DNA of 53,415 nucleotides from NCBI RefSeq assembly GCF_901875635.1, contig NZ_CABFMN010000099.1, positions 1 to 53,415 on the forward strand. The letters run 5' to 3'. Numbering within the stretch: position 1 is the stretch's first letter; each line of letters begins with the position of its first letter. The notes beneath the pieces are model-generated. The model saw only the letters and a list, made by a program, of their open reading frames with translations. It did no database searches and was not told where the DNA came from. This DNA is from Xylophilus ampelinus (GTDB taxonomy: Bacteria; Pseudomonadota; Gammaproteobacteria; Burkholderiales; Burkholderiaceae_C). The translations under genes were made by a program, and so were the position numbers. Of this stretch, positions 49,963 through 53,415 are shown piece after piece.

Positions 49963-50493
49963 TCAGGCCGCGGCAGGTTCGGCTTCGGCTGCAGGCTCTG
50001 CAGCGCCTTCGCCCTTCTTCGCGGCCAACGCGCTCAGCACCACGGCCGTGCGCGAGATCGGGGACATCAGCAGGCCGCACAGTTGGGCCAGCAGGACTTC
50101 CTTCGAAGGGATGTTCGCCAGTTGCTTCACGCCCTCGACATCCAGGGCCTTGCCCCCGAAAGCGCCACCGCGGATCACCAACTTGTCGTTGGTCTTCGCG
50201 AAATCGGCCACCACCTTCGCGGCGGCCACGGCGTCTTCGGAGAAGCCATAGATCAGCGGGCCGGTCATCTGATCACCGACGACTTCGAATGCGCTGCCTG
50301 CCACGGCGCGGCGGGCCAAGGTGTTCTTCAGAACACTCAGGCTCACACCCTTCGCACGGGCTTCGTTGCGCAGACGGGTCATGTCGGCGACCGTGATGCC
50401 ACGGTATTCCGCCATCACGAGCGTTTGAGCTTTAGCGGCGAGGCCGGTCACTTCGGAAATGACCGCTTCTTTCTCACTGCGATTCAGACTCAA
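49963..50493 (-). CDS. rplJ: 50S ribosomal protein L10
   Basis: 176 residues; [20 protein letters not shown] at the N-terminus, then [20 protein letters not shown] and NTLARRAV, typical for L10. It anchors the L7/L12 stalk and represses its own mRNA with L12 in many bacteria. Confidence 0.98.
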   Translation of the reverse strand: MSLNRSEKEAVISEVTGLAAKAQTLVMAEYRGITVADMTRLRNEARAKGVSLSVLKNTLARRAVAGSAFEVVGDQMTGPLIYGFSEDAVAAAKVVADFAKTNDKLVIRGGAFGGKALDVEGVKQLANIPSKEVLLAQLCGLLMSPISRTAVVLSALAAKKGEGAAEPAAEAEPAAA

Positions 50494-50771
50494 GGTCTAC
50501 TCCTTTTCAATGCCGCCGGTTGCGAAATGCGCCCGGCAGCGCCTTCATGCAGCGACCAACTGTTTTGGAAACGAGATTCCTTGCTTCCTTGCAGTGGGAT
50601 CGCCATCTGCGCTGGCCGGCCCTTCGTCGCAAGACTCGGGACCCATTAAGGACGGCAAGCCGTCCACCAGCGGTCTTGGATGGCCCGGCACGGAAAACCG
50701 CACCGACCCACCACATCTGCCGCCAGCCTCACAGGAAGCGAGGCTGGCGGCAAATCACTTTCAGCCCTGGA
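50494..50771 (-). promoter_or_regulatory. rplA-rplJ gap: probable L10 leader
   Basis: A 278-base gap in a tightly packed operon. It contains a perfect 12-bp stem (GCCGCCAGCCTC with GAGGCTGGCGGC, 50719-50751, 9-base loop) just after rplA with no T-run, so it is not a simple terminator. In many bacteria this gap carries the rplJL promoter and the RNA to which L10-L12 binds. Position supports that; the fold was not tested. Confidence 0.5.
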
Positions 50772-51470
50772 TCAGGACTGGGCGATGGACTGGGTGTCCA
50801 CGCGGACGCCCACACCCATCGTCGAGGACACGGCCACCTTGCGCAGGTAGACACCCTTGCTCGAGGCCGGCTTGGCCTTGACCAGTGCGTCGATCAGCGC
50901 GGCGAGGTTGCCTTGCAGCTTGTCGGTGTCGAACGAGCGACGGCCGATGGTGCCGTGGATGATCCCGGCCTTGTCGACGCGGAACTGCACCTGGCCGGCC
51001 TTGGCGTTCTTCACGGCCTGGGCGACGTCGGGCGTCACGGTGCCGACCTTGGGGTTCGGCATCAGGCCGCGCGGGCCGAGGATCTGGCCCAGCGTACCGA
51101 CGACGCGCATCGCGTCGGGGGCGGCGATCACCACGTCGAAGGGCATGTCACCCGCCTTCACCTGGGCAGCCAGGTCGTCCATGCCGACGATGTCAGCGCC
51201 GGCGGCCTTGGCTTCCTCGGCCTTGGCGCCCTGGGCGAACACGGCCACGCGCTTGGTCTTGCCGGTGCCGTTGGGCATCACGACGGCGCCGCGCACCACC
51301 TGGTCGGACTTCTTGGCGTCGATGCCGAGCTGCACGGCCACGTCGATGGATTCATCGAACTTGGCGGTGGCGGCTTCCTTGACGAGCGCGATGGCGTCGT
51401 TCAGCGGGTACAGCTTGGTCGTGTCGACCTTGCCCTGTTGCGACTTGGCTTTCTTGGTCAGCTTGGCCAT
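50772..51470 (-). CDS. rplA: 50S ribosomal protein L1
   Basis: 232 residues from ATG 51470 ([11 protein letters not shown]). [20 protein letters not shown], then [14 protein letters not shown] and [12 protein letters not shown] are family signatures. L1 also represses the L11-L1 mRNA. One base separates it from rplK. Confidence 0.98.
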   Translation of the reverse strand: MAKLTKKAKSQQGKVDTTKLYPLNDAIALVKEAATAKFDESIDVAVQLGIDAKKSDQVVRGAVVMPNGTGKTKRVAVFAQGAKAEEAKAAGADIVGMDDLAAQVKAGDMPFDVVIAAPDAMRVVGTLGQILGPRGLMPNPKVGTVTPDVAQAVKNAKAGQVQFRVDKAGIIHGTIGRRSFDTDKLQGNLAALIDALVKAKPASSKGVYLRKVAVSSTMGVGVRVDTQSIAQS

Positions 51471-51471
51471 C

Positions 51472-51903
51472 TCACACGCCCTCCACGTTGACACCCATCG
51501 AACGGGCGGAGCCGGCGATGGTGCGAACCGCTGCGTCCAGGTCGGCAGCGGTCAGGTCCTTCATCTTGGCCTTGGCGATGTCCTCAAGCTGGGCGCGTGT
51601 GATCTTGCCGACCTTGTCGGTGTGCGGCTTGGCCGAGCCCTTGTCGAGCTTGATGGCCTTCTTGATCAGCGTCGTCGCCGGCGGCGTCTTGATGATGAAG
51701 GTGAAGCTCTTGTCCGCGAAGGCGGTGATCACCACCGGCAGCGGGAGACCGGGCTCGACGCCCTGGGTCTGGGCGTTGAACGCCTTGCAGAACTCCATGA
51801 TGTTCAGACCGCGCTGGCCCAGAGCGGGACCGATCGGCGGCGACGGATTGGCTTTACCAGCCGGCACTTGCAGCTTGATGAAGCCGACGATTTTTTTCGC
51901 CAT
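51472..51903 (-). CDS. rplK: 50S ribosomal protein L11
   Basis: 143 residues from ATG 51903 with AAGGAGAA upstream. [20 protein letters not shown] is the conserved N-terminal part, followed by [11 protein letters not shown]. Needed for GTPase-factor function and RelA activation. It starts 141 bases after nusG. Confidence 0.98.
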   Translation of the reverse strand: MAKKIVGFIKLQVPAGKANPSPPIGPALGQRGLNIMEFCKAFNAQTQGVEPGLPLPVVITAFADKSFTFIIKTPPATTLIKKAIKLDKGSAKPHTDKVGKITRAQLEDIAKAKMKDLTAADLDAAVRTIAGSARSMGVNVEGV

Positions 51904-52044
51904 GCTTTTCTCCTTGCGGGTATTGACGCTGGGCACGCAGGCCACAGCTCCCCGGGGTTATCGACTCTTTGCTTCCGCGTACCTGCCGAGTCGGAAAAGC
52001 AGGGGCCTTCGAGGACACGGCCTTCAGGCCGCGCTCTTCTCTGT

Positions 52045-52626
52045 TCAGGTCTTCTCGACTTCGGCGAAGCCCAGCTCGACCGGGGTCGCGCGGCCGAAGA
52101 TCATCACCGACACGCGCACCTTGTTCTTCTCGTAGTTCACTTCTTCGACGGTGCCGTTGAAGTCCGTGAACGGACCTTCCTTGACGCGCACCAGCTCACC
52201 CACCATGAACTCGACCTTGTGGCGGGGTTTCTCGGTGCCCTGCTGCATCTGGTTCACGATGTCCTCAACCTCCTTCTGGGAGATCGGTGCCGGCCGGTTC
52301 TTCGCGCCGCCCACAAAGCCCGTGACCTTGTTGGTGTGCTTGACCAGGTGCCAGCTCTCGTCGTCCATCACCATCTCGACCAGCACATAGCCGGGGAAGA
52401 GGCGGCGCTCGGTGGTGCGCTTCTGGCCGTTCTTGACGTCGACCACCTCTTCGCTCGGCACGAGGATGCGACCGAACTTGCTCTGCATGCCGGCGCGGTT
52501 GATGCGCTCGGTGATGTTGCGCTCGACGGCCTTTTCCATGCCCGAGTAGGCGTGCACTACGTACCAGCGCAAGTCGGGGTTGGCGGGAGCCGCCAGCGTC
52601 GTCGTGTTGTCCACGGTGTCGTTCAT
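52045..52626 (-). CDS. nusG: Transcription termination/antitermination factor NusG
   Basis: 193 residues with the NGN domain ([32 protein letters not shown]) and a KOW domain ([16 protein letters not shown]). Start overlaps the secE stop (TGATG). Couples RNA polymerase to Rho and ribosomes. Confidence 0.98.
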   Translation of the reverse strand: MNDTVDNTTTLAAPANPDLRWYVVHAYSGMEKAVERNITERINRAGMQSKFGRILVPSEEVVDVKNGQKRTTERRLFPGYVLVEMVMDDESWHLVKHTNKVTGFVGGAKNRPAPISQKEVEDIVNQMQQGTEKPRHKVEFMVGELVRVKEGPFTDFNGTVEEVNYEKNKVRVSVMIFGRATPVELGFAEVEKT

Positions 52627-53009
52627 CACTTTCTCCAACCCAGCAGCAGGTCGTAGAACACCCACTCGACGGTCTTGTCGGTCAGCCACAGGAAGATGGC
52701 CATGATCACCACGAAGCCGAACACGTAGGCCGTCATCTGGATCGACTCCTTGCGGGTCGGCCAGACGACCTTCTTCACCTCGCGCCAGGAATCGCGGCCG
52801 AAACTCCACAGCCGGCGCCCGTTCTCGGAACTGCCGAAGGTGCCCACGGCCGCAGCCAGCCCCACCAGCAGCGCGCCCCACTGGACGAGCGCGCCTTGCC
52901 GGCTCAGCACATAGAAAGCCACGATGGCCGCCACCGCCAGAACGACGGCTACAGCCAGCTTGGCCTTGTCGGCGCCGGTACTGACGGTTTCGATTTGAGA
53001 GGTGGCCAT
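52626..53009 (-). CDS. secE: Preprotein translocase subunit SecE
   Basis: 127 residues from ATG 53009 ([18 protein letters not shown]). Three membrane helices as in the E. coli form; the conserved amphipathic segment is [20 protein letters not shown] before the last helix. It clamps SecY in the translocon. Confidence 0.97.
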   Translation of the reverse strand: MATSQIETVSTGADKAKLAVAVVLAVAAIVAFYVLSRQGALVQWGALLVGLAAAVGTFGSSENGRRLWSFGRDSWREVKKVVWPTRKESIQMTAYVFGFVVIMAIFLWLTDKTVEWVFYDLLLGWRK

Positions 53010-53070
53010 CTTGGGCTGTTTTCCTGCGGCCTTGCGGCCTTCACTGCGGGCGCCTGCTGGAGACGCCGAA

Positions 53071-53096
53071 GCCCGCCGGGTCACGGCGGGCTTTTT
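53071..53096 (+). terminator. Terminator-like hairpin facing the plus strand
   Basis: GCCCGCC and GGCGGGC pair around GGGTCAC, followed by TTTTT on the plus strand. All genes here run on the minus strand, so the orientation is unexpected: it would stop rightward antisense transcription from within secE towards tRNA-Trp. Confidence 0.5.
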
Positions 53097-53125
53097 GCAT
53101 TCGTCGCCGGGTCACGGCGGGCTTT
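53074..53125. repeat. Direct repeat of a 21-base hairpin segment
   Basis: Positions 53074-53094 and 53105-53125 are identical (starting CGCCGGGTCACGG and ending GGGCTTT), separated by 10 bases. The second copy lacks the outer stem bases, so only the first forms the full hairpin. Probably a local duplication between secE and tRNA-Trp. Confidence 0.9.
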
Positions 53126-53150
53126 GCTTTTCTTCTTCGCCACCTTCAGG

Positions 53151-53226
53151 TGGCAGGGGCAGTAGGAATCGAACCTACAACCTTCGGTTTTGGAGACCGA
53201 CGCTCTGCCAATTGAGCTATACCCCT
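53151..53226 (-). tRNA. tRNA-Trp (CCA)
   Basis: 76 bases with encoded CCA. Acceptor AGGGGTA / TGCCCCT pairs with one G-T; D arm GCTC/GAGC; anticodon loop CTCCAAA gives CCA; T arm GTAGG/CCTAC. Its place between tuf and secE is the conserved betaproteobacterial order. Confidence 0.97.
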
Positions 53227-53289
53227 ACGGCATCCATCGATCTGCAGCCCCGCGTCACGCCGTCGCGCCACACGGTGCTGCAAACAGCA

Positions 53290-53415
<126 letters not shown>

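Overview
The window reads as a high-GC betaproteobacterial chromosome, order Burkholderiales and most likely Comamonadaceae-like. This rests on the gene order tuf / tRNA-Trp / secE / nusG / rplK / rplA / rplJ / rplL / rpoB / rpoC, followed by lemA-like / rsmB / DUF4390 / ntrY / ntrX / tRNA-Phe, and on two orphan Bug/TctC-type binding proteins. No species is claimed.

Region 1 (1-3.5 kb) is patchy accessory DNA. It holds the tail of an IS66-type transposase, a GIY-YIG protein, a small unknown ORF, an Excalibur-domain protein, and a piece of a homogentisate operon clipped at both ends (fahA without its 3' part, hmgA without its 5' part).

Region 2 (3.5-29.5 kb) is a large catabolic cluster, almost all on the minus strand. 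A central operon (22.5 to 15.9 kb) encodes a DHDPS-type aldolase/hydratase, an SDR without the usual Tyr-Lys pair, a split class III extradiol dioxygenase (LigA-like and LigB-like), Rieske dioxygenase alpha and beta subunits, a ThDP enzyme and a Rieske ferredoxin. A GntR/UTRA regulator on the plus strand separates it from a second operon (15.0 to 7.2 kb) with a complete Liv-type ABC importer, an SDR, a GlcD-like FAD oxidase and the ferredoxin reductase. Outer units carry three acyl-CoA ligases (one with an in-frame TAG), a long acyl-CoA dehydrogenase, an enoyl-CoA hydratase, a MaoC hydratase, two Bug-type binding proteins and a Dabb protein. Read together: import of an aromatic acid, CoA activation and side-chain shortening, ring dihydroxylation, meta cleavage, and release of a short keto acid. 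The substrate cannot be read from the sequence. Four A/T-rich look-alike sites stand before the main transcription units and are candidate operators for the GntR protein.

Region 3 (29.5-34.9 kb) is decayed accessory DNA: an unassigned 0.7 kb stretch, a J-domain protein, a GHKL ATPase gene broken by an in-frame TAG and a lost 3' end, an Mrr-like nuclease gene whose 5' end is fused to a truncated IS5-type transposase, a possible exonuclease fragment, and a short MobA/MobL-type relaxase. It ends at tRNA-Phe, a common integration site, so the accessory DNA to its left is probably an old island.

Region 4 (34.9-53.4 kb) is conserved core: tRNA-Phe, the NtrYX two-component pair, DUF4390, rsmB, a LemA-like gene, the rpoBC / ribosomal protein / nusG / secE string, tRNA-Trp and the 3' end of tuf. 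All are on the minus strand and look intact.
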